A DNA stretch of 64,000 nt from Hexactinellida sp. DTS-2022 (GCA_028753945.1 JAPNXP010000015.1:2108001-2172000), one strand, 5' to 3'. Shown: positions 1 through 11,345, counted from the first letter of the stretch. Notes: a model not told the origin generated them from the letters alone. Translations and numbers: made by a program.

Positions 1-596
1 ATATACTGACGTAATTAATTATAAATAATTCAGTTTGTATTTAACTTATATAGAAGCTTCCAATTTGTATATTAGAGGTTATCGAGTGTGCGGAATTGAA
101 ATTTGATAGATAAATTAATTAATTAATTATTTATGACAAAATAATTGAACTTAATAATTGTATGTTGACATTGAAATTGGTGTCATATTATAAATAATAT
201 TAATAATTATTTATACTAATTAATTAAATATCATAAATCTCAGATATCATAGAAGATAGAAACAAACTTTCAATATATCAATTGGTCCTTATGACACGTG
301 CCACCTATACAAGTGGGTCTTGACACCTTGAGGTGATGATGACATCGTTAAAAAAATGTGTTTTTACAATTTTGTTAATTCGATATTTAAAATGGGTTAG
401 TTAATGTTGGTTGATGACCCAACACCCACTTAAAAAATGCTGAGTCATTACAGATTATATTCTACTGAAACTTGAATATCTCTTTAATGAAGTGAGCTGA
501 ATGGAAACTTCCACCACTCTAAAGGGTCGTTGCCTTCTGAAACACCTTTCTGAAATAATTTAACACCTTCATAGTGATGATGACATGGCGAAAAAA

Positions 597-720
597 AAAA
601 ATCCAAAATTGCAGCCTGTGCCGACAGCATGTTCCTTTGGAGGCACTATCAATAAACCAACAACAAAATATAGTGCCACCAAAGGATCATGCGTCGGCAC
701 AGGCTGCAATTTTGGATTTT
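597..720. repeat. ~120 bp hairpin module (type copy of a dispersed family)
   Basis: Near-perfect inverted repeat. The left arm runs AATCCAAAATTGCAGCCTGT and on through GCCGACAGCATGTTCCTTTGG. The right arm is its reverse complement, ending GCTGCAATTTTGGATT. The arms are separated by a short loop around AATAAACCAACAACAAAATA. I count about 22 further copies in the window, in both orientations. Most lie just before a T-rich or ATT-rich linker followed by a TCTCCGT block. Transcripts would fold into long stems with few mismatches. Confidence 0.9.
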
Positions 721-724
721 ATTA

Positions 725-1103
725 TTATTATTACTGTGCCGACTATACTATAGTATAGTGGCCCAGTATTGGAATCACTGCCTTTATTATTACTGTGCCG
801 ACTATACTATAGTATAGTGGCCCAGTATTGGTCTTAGTGCCTTGGATGTTTTTTTTACTGTGCCGACTATACTATAGTATAGTGGCCCAGTATTGGTCTT
901 AGTGCTTTGGTTTGTTACTGTGCCGACTATACTATAGTATAGTGGCCCAGTATTGGTCTTAGTGCCTTGGATTTTTTACTGTGCCGACTATACTATAGTA
1001 TAGTGGCCCAGTATTGGTCTTAGTGCCTTGGATTTTTACTGTGCCGACTATACTATAGTATAGTGGCCCAGTATTGGTCTTAGTGCTTTGGTTTGTTTTT
1101 TTT
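725..1103 (+). repeat. Palindromic minisatellite, 6 units of ~60 bp
   Basis: Six tandem units, each with the perfect 18-bp palindrome ACTATACTATAGTATAGT inside a larger imperfect dyad running from TACTGTGCC to GGCCCAGTA. Units are joined by linkers such as TTGGTCTTAGTGCCTTGGAT. The array sits exactly between the hairpin module and the TCTCCGTGTCGCC block. Confidence 0.9.
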
Positions 1104-2061
1104 TTTCTCCGTGTCGCCTCCCCAGGCTAAACCATAAGTGCTAGAGCTCTGAGATTTTCAGAATAGGTGTCTGGTTGATGATTAATGTGCACTTCGTGGC
1201 CTGATTTTTCAATTTCGACTTGTGAAATTTTTTAACGGGACTTTTAGCTTTTTTTGTCCCAAATTGAAATAAATGCAATAACAAGAAATTTTTTAGAATC
1301 ATTAGTATCAGAAAAGTATTTTGCAACTGATAGCTCTTCACGATTTTTTTAATCCGTCCTCATTTTCCTGAGAATTAGGCTCAAAGTTGCCACAATTGAC
1401 CCTTAACTTTCTAAAATCGTAAATTCATTAATATTCAATTATGCAATTATTTCGTGGTTTCGATGAATAACTACTATTTAATATTTATGAATAATTCAAT
1501 TAGATTCAGTGTTATTTCGATTCAAGTTATTGTTGATATTATAATCACAATAAAGAATTCTAGTATATATGAATAACTAATTTACATTCAATAGCTATTA
1601 CTATACAAATCTATTTCTGATATCGTAGTTACAATAATTTATTCTATTTATATGAATAATTCAATTTGATTCATTGGTATATAAATCGATTTCTAATACA
1701 TAGTTGTATTAAAGTTTTCTCCTATATGAAAATTCAATTTAACTCAACAGTTATTCAATTTCAGAACGATTTCTGATATTCAAACAATGGATTAATGAGA
1801 TGGGATTTCTATTTGTTTAAATATTTGTCTATGTGTGTGCTTGGTGCCCGAAATGTATTAGAGTGTAAGGGGGGGTTTATAACGCATTTATAATGGGAAT
1901 ATAAACTTAATCCCTTTTGTCATTCTAAGTGAACAAGTATGCTGATTTCAATTTCAAAACGATAACTGATATATAAACAATGGATTATTGAGATGGAATT
2001 CTAGTTTATGACTATTCGTTTGTGTGCTTGTTTGGTGCCCGAATTGTATTAGAGTGATAGG

Positions 2062-2374
2062 CAGGGTTGCCGTGGGTATGGGAATTCCCATGGGGATCCC
2101 CATACCCATGGGAATGGGAATGGGAAGCAGATTTTCCCCTGTGGGAATCCCCATAGGAATCCCCATGGGATATTCGAATATGGTTTCATTAGGTCATCCT
2201 TAATTAATATAGGCTTTACTATTGATACGAATCTGCTTTAGTAATTAAATTCGTTTTTATGTATATATTATACTCCCCTATTCAGTTTGAATAACCCATG
2301 AGGATTCCCTATGGGGATTCCCACAGGATTCCTATGGGAATGGGAACGGAAATTTTATCTCCAAGGCAACCGTG
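2062..2374. mobile_element. hAT-type MITE, 313 bp
   Basis: Termini are CAGGGTTGCC and GGCAACCGTG, inverted with one mismatch. The element is flanked by the 8-bp target-site duplication GTGATAGG at 2054-2061 and 2375-2382. The paralogous unit near 54695 has a single GTGATAGG and no insert, which confirms the boundaries. The interior is built of repeated GGGAATCCCCAT-like segments and is non-coding. Confidence 0.88.
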
Positions 2375-2506
2375 GTGATAGGGGGGTCTTCTAATGGAAA
2401 TATAAACTTAAACTCTAGATGGTTTAAGATAGAAAGAAGCATGAAATTTATCAAACGTTCCTTTGTCCCGTAACATATTGATAAATGGGTGTAAACATCA
2501 TGTGAC

Positions 2507-2773
2507 CAGGGGCGGATCCAGGGGACCTGGGCCCACCCTTCAAAAATGAAATTGACTGAAATTTAGCTGAAAATGACAAAATAATTAAGAAACTTCAGCC
2601 TCAAGTTTGAATCATGGCTCATTATAAAGAAATTAGCGTTTAAAATGACTTCTGAGTGTATATAACCCAAAGAAAATCTGGGGGGTTACCCCCCATACCC
2701 CCTTATAAGTTGCTCACTACGCTCGCATTATTTCTTGAGCCCCCCCTTTTCAACATGTCTGGATCTGCCACTG
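2507..2773. mobile_element. hAT-like MITE with 5-bp duplication
   Basis: Starts CAGGGGCGGATCCAGG and ends CTGGATCTGCCACTG, an imperfect terminal inverted repeat typical of hAT MITEs. It is flanked by GTGAC at 2502-2506 and 2774-2778. The empty site CATGTGACGTTCATGAC is visible at about 4890. A second copy sits at the same site in the repeat unit at 54837-55104, so the insertion predates spread of that unit. Confidence 0.85.
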
Positions 2774-5700
2774 GTGACGTTCGAGACATGGCGAAAAAAT
2801 CCAAAATTGCAGCCTGTGTCGACTGCATGTTCTAGGCTTCTATTTTCTAATTGAAAACTAAGATTATATATTTCATAACAACGACAGATGCTGTGATTAT
2901 ATTTACTTCTGCGAGAATATTATTGCACTGTTAATATACTGACGTAATTAATTATAATTATTTCAGTCAGTATATGACTTATATAGATGCTCCCAATTTG
3001 TTTATTAGGGGTTATCGAGTGTGCGGAATTGAAATTTGATAGCCAAATTAATTAATTAATTATTTATGACAAAATAATTAAACTTAATAAATATAAGTTG
3101 ACATTGAAATTAGTGTTAAATTATAAATAATATTAATTATTATTTATACTAATTAATTAAATATCATAAATCTCAGAGATCATAGAAGATAGAAACAAAC
3201 TTTCAATTTATCAATTGGTCCTTATGGCACGTGCCACCTATACAAGTGGGTCTTGACACCTTGAAGTGATGATGAGATCGTTAAAAAAATGTGTTTTTAC
3301 AATTTTGTTAATTCGATATTTAAAATGGGTTAGTTGATGTTGGGTGATGACCCAACACTCACATAAAAAATGCTGAGTCACAGCTATTATATTCTACTCA
3401 AACTTTAATATCTCTAAAATGAAGTGAACTAAATGGAAACTTCCACCACTCTAAGGGTCGATGCCTTCTGTAACACCTTTTTGAAATAATTTAACACCTT
3501 CATAGTGATGATGACATGGCGGAAAAAAAATCCGAAATTGCAGCCTGTGCCGACAGCATGTACTTTGGAGGCACTATCAATAAACCACCACCAAAATATA
3601 GTGCCACCAAAGGAACATGCGTCGGCACAGGCTGCAATTTTGGATTTTTTTATTTTATTTCTCCGTGTCGCCTCCCCAGGCTAAATCATAAGTGCTAGAG
3701 CTCTGAGATTTTCAGGATAGGTGTCTGGTTGTTGATTAATGTGCACTTCGTGGCCTGATTTTTCAATTTCGACTTGGGAAAATTTTTAACGGGACTTTTA
3801 GCTTTTTTTGTCCCACAAGAAAATAAATGCAATAACAGGAAAATTTTTAGAATCATTAGTATCAGAAAAGTATTTTGCAACTGATAGCTCTTCACGATCT
3901 TTTTAATCCGTCCTCATTTTCCTGAGAATTAGGCTCAAAGTTGCCACAATTGACCCTTAACTTTCTAAAATCGTAAATTCATTAATATTCAATTATGCAA
4001 TTATTTCGTGGTTTCGATGAATAACTACTATTTAATATTTATGAATAATTCAATTAGATTCAGTGTTATTTCGATTCAAGTTATTGTTGATATTATAATC
4101 ACAATAAAGAATTCTAGTATATATGAATAACTAATTTACATTCAATAGCTATTACTATACAAATCTATTTCTGATATCATAGTTACAATAATTTATTCTA
4201 TTTATATGAATAATTCAATTTGATTCATTAGTATATAAATCGATTTCTAATACAATAGTTGTATTAAAGTTTTCTCCTATATGAAAATTCAATTTCACTC
4301 AACAGTTATTCAATTTCAGAACGATTTCTGATATTCAAACAATGGATTAATGAGATGGGATATCTATTTGTATAAATATTTGTCTATTTGTGTGCTTGGT
4401 GCCCGAAATGTATTAGAGTGTAAGGGGGGGGGTTTATAAAGCATTTACGTATAATGGGAATATAAACTCAATCCCTTTTGTCATTCTAAGTAAACAAGTA
4501 TGCTGATTTCCAATTTTTAACAGTATATTAATATTCAATGGATTAAAGCAAATTAAATTAAATTGGGAATTTGTTTACTTATTAACTCAACTCACAGTGG
4601 ATAACATTGCTAAAATAATTAACTATTTATATCATTTATTTCTATACATATTGAATGAATGGCATTAAACGCAAAATGGTTTAAGATAAAAACAAAATTC
4701 CAATTTATCAATCAATCCTTTGTCCCGTAATAACAGGTGCCCGAATTGTATTAGAGTGTTAGGGGGGTCTAAAACGCATTTATAATGGAAATATAAACTT
4801 AAACTCAAGATGGTTTAAGATAGAAAGAAGCATGAAAATTTATCAAACGTTCCTTTGTCCCGTAACAAATTGATAAATGGGTGTAAACACCATGTGACGT
4901 TCATGACATGGCGAAAAAAATCCAAAATTGCAGCCTGTGTCAACAGCATGTTCCATTGGAGGCACTATCAATAGACCACCACCAAAATATAGTGCCACCA
5001 AAGGAACATGCGTCGGCACAGCTGCAATTTTGGATTTTATTTTTCTCCGTAGACGGTGCCCTGGCCAGAGCTTAATTGTTGATGGGCTGAAACTTGGCAT
5101 GTAGGTGCGATGGGACCGTCTAATTTGCACCTGGGGTTACGATTTTTCGTTAACAAATTTTTGACACATCTTTAACACCTTTAAAAATTTGTCTGGTCCA
5201 TAACTCAAAATATGTTTTACTAAATCCCCAAATTTTATTTCATATTTGGATTCGCCATAAAATTCTGCGTCTGATGGGAGAATAAATTTTCCAATAAAGG
5301 GGTCAATTTCTGCCATAAATGGGGGTTGAAATTTCTGCCATAAATGGGGGTTGAAATTTCTTTGTTTACTCACACTTCAATTTCAGTAAAGTGTTAAATC
5401 TAATTCTATTGTTTCAACTTGTAATAATTATATTGATTTAACTTTTTAAATCCTACTCTAGTGATTCAACTTGCGATAATTATATTGATTTAACTTATAA
5501 ATTCCAGCTGGCTTCTATTTAATTCTAGCATTACTATACAATGGATTAAATTAAATTAATTTATATAAGGAATTTGTTGACTTTACTCAACTCACCGTGG
5601 ATAACATTGCTAAAATAAATAACTAATAATTTAATTTATTATCAATAAGTAATGAATGGCATTAAACTAAAGATGGTTTATGATAGAACCGTTAACATTT

Positions 5701-6724
5701 TACATTCCACAACAACGACAGATAAAGTGATTATATTTATTTCGCGAGAATATTCTTGCACAATTAATGTACTGACGTAATTTATTATAATTAATTCCTT
5801 TTGTATTTAACTTATAGACGGTTCCAATTGGATTATTGGGATTATCGAGTGGGCTGAATTCAAATATGATAGTGAAATTCGATTTAAATTAATAATAAGT
5901 GCAAATAATTGATCTTTATTTATTTTGCTGTACATAATAATGATGTTAAATTATTAATTTATTAATTAAATATTTATACTAATTAGCTAAATTTCATTAA
6001 TCTCAGAGATGATACAAGATAGAAACAAACTTTCAATTTATCAATTGGTCCTTATGCCACGTACCACCTATACAAGTGAGTCTTGACACCTTGAGGTGAT
6101 GATGACATCGTCAAAAAAATGTATTTTTACAATTTTTGTGAATTCGATATTTAAAATGGGTTATTTGAAGTTGGGTGAAGACCCAACACTCACATAAAAA
6201 ATGCTGAGTCATCAGCTATTATATTCTACTCAAACTTGAATATCTCTAAAATGAAGTGAACTAAATGGAAACTTCCGCCACTCTAAGGGTCGATGCCTTC
6301 TGTAACACCTTTTGATATATTTTAACACCTTCATAGTGATGATGACATGGCGAAAAAAAATCCAAAATTGCAGCTGTGCTGACAGCATGTCCCATTGGAG
6401 GCACTATCAATAAACCACCACCAAAATATAGTGCCACCAAAGGAACATGCGTCGGCACAGCTGCAATTTTGGATTTTTTATTACTCATCCGATTATTGGT
6501 GTGCTTCTTCTAGTAAAAAACGTTATAGTAGGGTCCTACTATAGTTTTATACTATAAGTGCACACTATTGAATTTACCTCTGTCGGACTTCCGGCCGTAC
6601 GCGATGGGCCGATATGCTTACTCATTATCGCATGATGACGTAATCACTAAAATTTCACATTGTTAATTTGACTATTTTAGGCCTATTTACGCATTATAAT
6701 CAATATTAGGAGTGTATAAACCAT

Positions 6725-6749
6725 ACACCAACCGCGAAGCGGTTGGTGT
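6725..6749. repeat. 11-bp stem hairpin with GAA loop
   Basis: ACACCAACCGC, the loop GAA, then GCGGTTGGTGT form a perfect stem in a locally GC-rich patch. Downstream, CGCGAAGCG and AAGCGAAGCGCGC add shorter dyads up to about 6797. Comparable GAA/TTC-loop hairpins occur at 49495-49519 and in the Sola-like element's terminal repeats. Confidence 0.8.
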
Positions 6750-7585
6750 GTGGTTGTGTTCTGCCGCGAAGCGACCTAGCAAGCGAAGCGCGCTAGTTCA
6801 TAAGTAACGTAGATACTACAACGTATTCCTAATTCTATTTGTAATAATTAATCTTTAATTAATTTAAACATTTGAAGTCTTCACAAGTCAAACATTAATT
6901 AAATTATATTACACTAAGATGAAATGTAATTTTAATATTGAAATTCTAGTTAAATTAAACATTGGGGAAGTGCAATCAGAAGGAGCACACTCCCATCCCG
7001 TCTGTGAGGGGTTTTTAATATATTGTTACTAATCCGATTTGTCTCTCTTAAGATAGATCGTCACGGATAGATTTGTCGACTCTAAAGTAGCAGATTTTTA
7101 GGACTGGTGTAAATTGATAAAACGACAATTATATTATTCTCCTATTTTAGCCAATCTAATTAAAGTGACCCAATGGATCATGACCCATTCAATATTAAAT
7201 ATACGTATTAGTCCCATTCTGATTATGTTATTTATTAATGCTGGCGTTAATGCGCGTTAATCTAATAGACTCTCGTTAATAATTCTTTCTGAGGTTATGA
7301 GATTTAGCGTTACGGTTGAGACACGTTACGCTGAATGTTCAATCTGTTCAAGATCAATCCGTTTATATTCAATTAATTTACCCCAAGATACCTATTGATA
7401 AATAAGGCCCGATTGAATACAAACGTCGTGTATGCAACATTTACTACTACCGATGGTTTTAAATATATGTCCAATCTAAGATCACGGAAAATATGTCTAC
7501 GTGCTAAAGTGTGCCATCTTTAGAAGTGGTTGTAAAGTAACAAGCAAATTGAATTCCACAAGAAATTGATAACATCTATGCTATG

Positions 7586-7858
7586 CATAGGCGTCATTAA
7601 TGGGGGGGGGGGGCGAGTATCCCAGGCCCCCCCAGTTTATTAAAACTCGATGTTTCATAGAATGATTGTTTTTTTACAATGAATGCGACTATTCATTCTA
7701 CAGATTCATTCGCAAGGTGTTACAAAAACAAATTGTTAATTTATTGTTAATTGTGTAATGAATATTAATAATGAGATAATATTAATAATTAAGTATAGAG
7801 ATAAACTTTTTTTGGCCCCCCAGATTTTGAAAGGTTACCAAAAATATCGACGCCTATG
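7586..7858. mobile_element. hAT MITE, CATAGGCGTC family, 273 bp
   Basis: Terminal inverted repeats are CATAGGCGTC and GACGCCTATG. The 8-bp duplication ATGCTATG lies at 7578-7585 and 7859-7866. A G-run lies near the left end and a C-run near the right. The same termini bound the large block at 17625-25362. Non-coding. Confidence 0.88.
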
Positions 7859-8032
7859 ATGCTATGCATCCATACAACAACGAAATATCTGAATACAAAC
7901 CCGAAGTCCACCAGTTGAAACTACGTAAATACAAGACAGTTGGTAAGCGGATGCAATCCTGATATAACTAGAAACATTGAACAATCCTTGTGCTCGTGAT
8001 ATTTATATTTCGTTCGCAGTGTAAATCAGCTA

Positions 8033-8279
8033 CCGTATTGCTTCGAATAAGCGCGGGGTCAAGAAAAATTACATTTGTATTATAAAATTAATACCCATTA
8101 GTTGATAACTGGAGTGTAATTAATATTTGCATTGATTTGGCAACTTCGGTATGTTTACTGTCTCGGAGACCCATCAGAATACTTCTAAATATTATTTCCT
8201 GGATTTTTCTAAAAAATTAGAATAAATTTTGACCAACGAAAACAATAAGCGCCGGGGCGCTTATTCGAAAGCAATAGCG
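8033..8279. mobile_element. Mariner-type MITE (copy 1), TA-flanked
   Basis: Termini read CCGTATTGCTTCGAATAAGC and, inverted, GCTTATTCGAAAGCAATAGCG, flanked by TA. It is related along its length to the copy at 13404-13666, sharing GAATAAGCGC near both ends and an interior TTAGTTGAT segment. Non-coding. Confidence 0.75.
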
Positions 8280-8593
8280 TATTCAATCTACATCTATCAC
8301 TATCATGAAGAGTAAACATTAAACATTACACACCTAGCTAATCTGGCTACAAAGTTATAAATTGCCGAAATACAAAAAAATTAAATTTGAACAAATGTAT
8401 TATACTTACAAAAACCCATTCGGTCAGAGCTACATAGGTTTATTCTGACAAATGCAGAAGTTAGTAGGAAATTCGGACAAAGCATGCGCCCCCTGGAGTG
8501 TATACAAACGGCACTTAAACACAACTCTGTCATAAATGTCTCCCTCCGATCTGGCTCTCACATTATTCGTTATTTCCTATTAATTAAATTAGT

Positions 8594-9373
8594 ATGCTGA
8601 AGTTCGCAGCTAACTTCAGCTTTCTGTTCCAAGAGGTAGACCTGCTGGAGAGGTTCTCGCTTGCAGGGAAGGCTGGGTTCAGAGCAGTGGAGACTAACTG
8701 GACAATATTAGACCACGACGTGGACACGCTGAATAGGATAAAGTCAGAGGCAGGAGTGGAGCTTATACAGTTCGTGGCTCAGTTAGGCATTAAAGAGGAC
8801 GATGAAGGAATAATCGGTATACCAGGTAGAGAAGGAGACTTTATGGTAACAGCAGAGAGAGCATTCAATCACGCGGATGCTCTCAACTGCCGTAAGATAC
8901 TATTCCCTCACGGATTTGCTCCGAAGAACCCTGAAGAGCTACCGAAGTACGAGCATACTATAGTGCACAACTTGAAGAAAGCAGGTGAGCTTGCTGCTCA
9001 TAAGAATATAACTGTGTTACTGGAGCCCCTTAGTAGACCGGGAGTGTTCGTTGATTCTCTCAAGTTTGGAATGTCTATCTTGAAGCAGGTTAACCTGCCA
9101 AATGTACAATTGCAGTTTGACTTCTTTCACGCTCAGAAGTCGGACGGTAACCTCACTGAGTTCCTGAGGAACAACTTTGACTACGTGGACCATATTCAGT
9201 TTGGACAGGTACCCGGCAGACATGAGCCGGATAGTCCGGGAGAGTTGGATTTTGATTACTTATTCGGTTTGCTAACTGAGCTAAAGTATACAGGGTGGGT
9301 ATCTGCTGAGTACTTCCCTATCGGTAAGACAGAGGATGGACTGGGATGGCTACAAAAGTACAACAAAAATTAA
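8594..9373 (+). CDS. HYI: Putative hydroxypyruvate isomerase
   Basis: Complete 259-residue TIM-barrel protein of the hydroxypyruvate isomerase family (AP endonuclease 2-like fold), expected to interconvert hydroxypyruvate and tartronate semialdehyde, probably in the cytosol. It aligns end to end with bacterial Hyi in length and motifs. The start MLKFAANFSFLF matches the family N-terminus, so I chose this Met. Other family motifs are IPGRE at 76-80, LLEP with the expected catalytic Glu144, LQFDFFHAQ with Asp176, the segment GRHEPDSPGELDFDYLF at 208-224, and AEYFP with the second catalytic Glu239. No frameshift or intron interrupts it. The coding region is clearly less AT-rich than its flanks. 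No operon-like neighbour is present, and the nearest elements are MITEs. I cannot tell whether its single-exon state reflects an intron-poor genome, a retrocopy or lateral transfer. Confidence 0.92.
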   Translation: MLKFAANFSFLFQEVDLLERFSLAGKAGFRAVETNWTILDHDVDTLNRIKSEAGVELIQFVAQLGIKEDDEGIIGIPGREGDFMVTAERAFNHADALNCRKILFPHGFAPKNPEELPKYEHTIVHNLKKAGELAAHKNITVLLEPLSRPGVFVDSLKFGMSILKQVNLPNVQLQFDFFHAQKSDGNLTEFLRNNFDYVDHIQFGQVPGRHEPDSPGELDFDYLFGLLTELKYTGWVSAEYFPIGKTEDGLGWLQKYNKN

Positions 9374-10091
9374 TATTCTTCCATTCTGTGATTGACTATA
9401 AACCTTATTTTAAGGAATTTATCACTTATTAATACATTTTATTTATTTAATCCTAAATATTTACTAACTTGGACAACTTTTTAGTTTTATAATCTGATAT
9501 ATTCAGGCGTATCTCTGAATTGGACTTCGCTATAAACAGTGTTGTCATAATTTATAGCATTTTTATTATTAATTCACTAAAAATTTTTTATAAAATCATA
9601 CAGAATCATATTCATATTAATTCTAGGAGAAATAATTATAAAATCAAGAAGATTGCATATATGGGCTATTCATTTGAAAGGTTAAATTCGTAACCAACCC
9701 AAATATCTGTGTAATCTAATTACCAAGGTGGAATTTCGTGTAAAAATGAGTATAATTCTAAGAATAATTCTAAGAATATGACGTCATGTTTAACTTAAAT
9801 GGTGGCATTACTCTGAAGACATTTTGAGAATAGAACAAAATTTAGATTCCATGGTGTTTTCGTTATTTCGAACATTTAGGCAGGTACTTTAAATATTAAA
9901 TATTATTTCGATTATTCTCTAATAATTTCAAGAATACAAAGTTAAGAATTGTTAGTGAATAAGGCCCCTGGTATGTAATTCTAATTGGCTCCAAGAAGAT
10001 CCCACCTCCCGAATTAAATTATTTGGAATAAGACTAATTTTATAATTCTTGTATACTAGTTGTATAATTTATAAATACCTAGTTTTGTAAA
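9374..10091. other. AT-rich intergenic DNA, nothing recognised
   Basis: Downstream of the isomerase gene there is no recognisable open frame, RNA gene or repeat before the pogo element. Confidence 0.6.
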
Positions 10092-10093
10092 TA

Positions 10094-10792
10094 CAGTAGA
10101 ACCTCAGAATTACGACCACCCATGGGACCAAAAAATATGGCCGCAATTTCGGGGTGGTCGTATTTCTGAAACTTATTAAAATTTGTAGCCTATTAATTAT
10201 GAAATATTTAATATTATCAATTTAATTATTTCATAAAGGAATCCAACTTAGATTGTTTACAATTTTCTGTGAATACCGACAAAGCCACCCATTAGATGCT
10301 TTAAATTCATTATAACCTAGAGATGTTGCAAATTCTAATGCTTTTTCTTGAATCATTGGTCCAGAGATCGGTATATTCATTGAACGAGCGCATTGAAACC
10401 AATCCCACATAGCAGTGTCTATAATATTACATTCGTTTGAATAGCAATGCCTCTTCCTGTCCCCTTTCCTATTTTCCTCAAAAGCAGCCAAGTATTCAGC
10501 TTTGCGAATATAGATGCTACTGGGGTTTACCAATTTTATATTTTTCTGTCAATTGACGCTGGGATAGACTAGAGTTCTTATAATTAGTTCAATTTTCTTC
10601 TGAAGATTGAGTTTATTTCGTAAAATAGGGTTTCGTTCCAGAACAATGGCCGTAATTCTGAATTTCGGGGTGGTCGTAATTCTGAAATTAATTAATACTA
10701 ATGTCAATGAGTAGTTGAGCGGGACTTTAAAAAGTGGTCGGAATATCGGGGTGGTCGTTATTCTGAGGTGATCGTTTAGCGGCGTTCCACTG
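10094..10792 (-). mobile_element. Internally deleted pogo/Tigger-like transposon
   Basis: Ends read CAGTAGAACCTCAGAATTACG and, inverted, the complement of GTTCCACTG, each flanked by TA (10092-10093, 10793-10794). GGGGTGGTCGTAATTCTGAA-like subterminal repeats occur at both ends. At about 0.7 kb it is too short for a full pogo transposase; only part of the DNA-binding region survives. Confidence 0.85.
10231..10533 (-). pseudogene. Pogo/Tigger transposase remnant (CENP-B-type DNA-binding domain)
   Basis: A 100-residue open frame whose middle matches the second helix-turn-helix of CENP-B/Tc5-type transposases: MWDWFQCARSMNIPISG, then GPMIQEKALEFA, then FKASNGWLCRY. The catalytic DDE domain is absent and the frame ends in unrelated residues, so this is a non-autonomous relic. 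It lies inside the TA-flanked element at 10094-10792 and reads in the same orientation. Confidence 0.82.
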
Positions 10793-11204
10793 TATCAACA
10801 ATTAATATTCATATTATAAATTTGTAAATGCGAAATTCGTGTTCAGCATTCTTGTTTACCTATAATACCCGTTGGGAGTTAATCTTTAGCTCAATTATAA
10901 ATGCGGTCTCTATTCCCCTATCACTTTAATACAATCCGGACAAACAAACAAACAAACAAACACAAGTTGAAACAAAGGAATTAGATTTAACAGTTTTGCA
11001 GAATATGTGAGGAAATATAGGAGATTTGCACCCCATTTTTGGCAGAAACTACGGACCAATTAAAAATTCCTAACCTGCCAAATGTGTAAAATTAAATTAT
11101 CTATCCATTTATTTAAATTTATCGAAGTCATCATTAATTATTTCATGTTATTGTTGAGCCATAATGAGTTTGAATAGGTGTTAAAATTCTTTGAAAAAAA
11201 TCGT

Positions 11205-11345
11205 AATCCCAGGTGCAAATTAGACGGTCACTCCGCACCCACATGCCAAGTTTTAGCCCTCAATGTATATAGGCGTGGCCAAGGTCTACGGAGAAATATA
11301 TAAAGGCAGTGATTTCAATACTGGCCCACTATGTACGGCACAGTA
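11205..11345 (-). repeat. Solo fragment of the macrosatellite family
   Basis: Reverse-complement copy of the block containing GTCTAATTTGCACCTGGG and TCTCCGTAGACC, followed by one decayed palindromic minisatellite unit (TACTGGCCCACTATGTACGG). It marks an isolated insertion or relic of the repeat that forms the arrays elsewhere. Confidence 0.75.

Larger units (their letters stand above)
1..6480 (+). repeat. Composite macrosatellite, ~2.9 kb units
   Basis: Non-coding. A motif starting ATACTGACGTAATTAATT recurs near 3, 2938 and 5770, giving a period of about 2.8-2.9 kb. Each unit contains a block around GATGATGACATCGTTAAAAAA, a ~120 bp hairpin (597-720, 3528-3648, 4918-5038, 6358-6478) and, in units 1 and 2, a block starting TCTCCGTGTCGCCTCCCC (1107, 3660). 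A different block starting TCTCCGTAGACGGTGCCC follows the third hairpin (5044). A half hairpin lies at 2797-2831. Unit 1 also carries six copies of a palindromic minisatellite and two hAT MITE insertions absent from unit 2. Positions 1-720 are almost identical to 56008-56712, so this unit is dispersed in the genome. No open frame in it looks like a real gene. Confidence 0.85.

Noticed and set aside
1141..1341. A 66-codon minus-strand frame (KSYQLQNTFLILM...) seen again at 3695, 47627, 52360 and 53783
   Set aside because: It starts at GTG, is shifted by an extra base in the copy at about 50,918-51,120, and lies in satellite DNA conserved equally outside the frame. Conservation comes from repeat identity, not coding.
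1954..2166. Frame encoding MGIPMGIP-type repeats
   Set aside because: Produced by GGGAATCCCCAT repeats inside a hAT MITE with confirmed boundaries.
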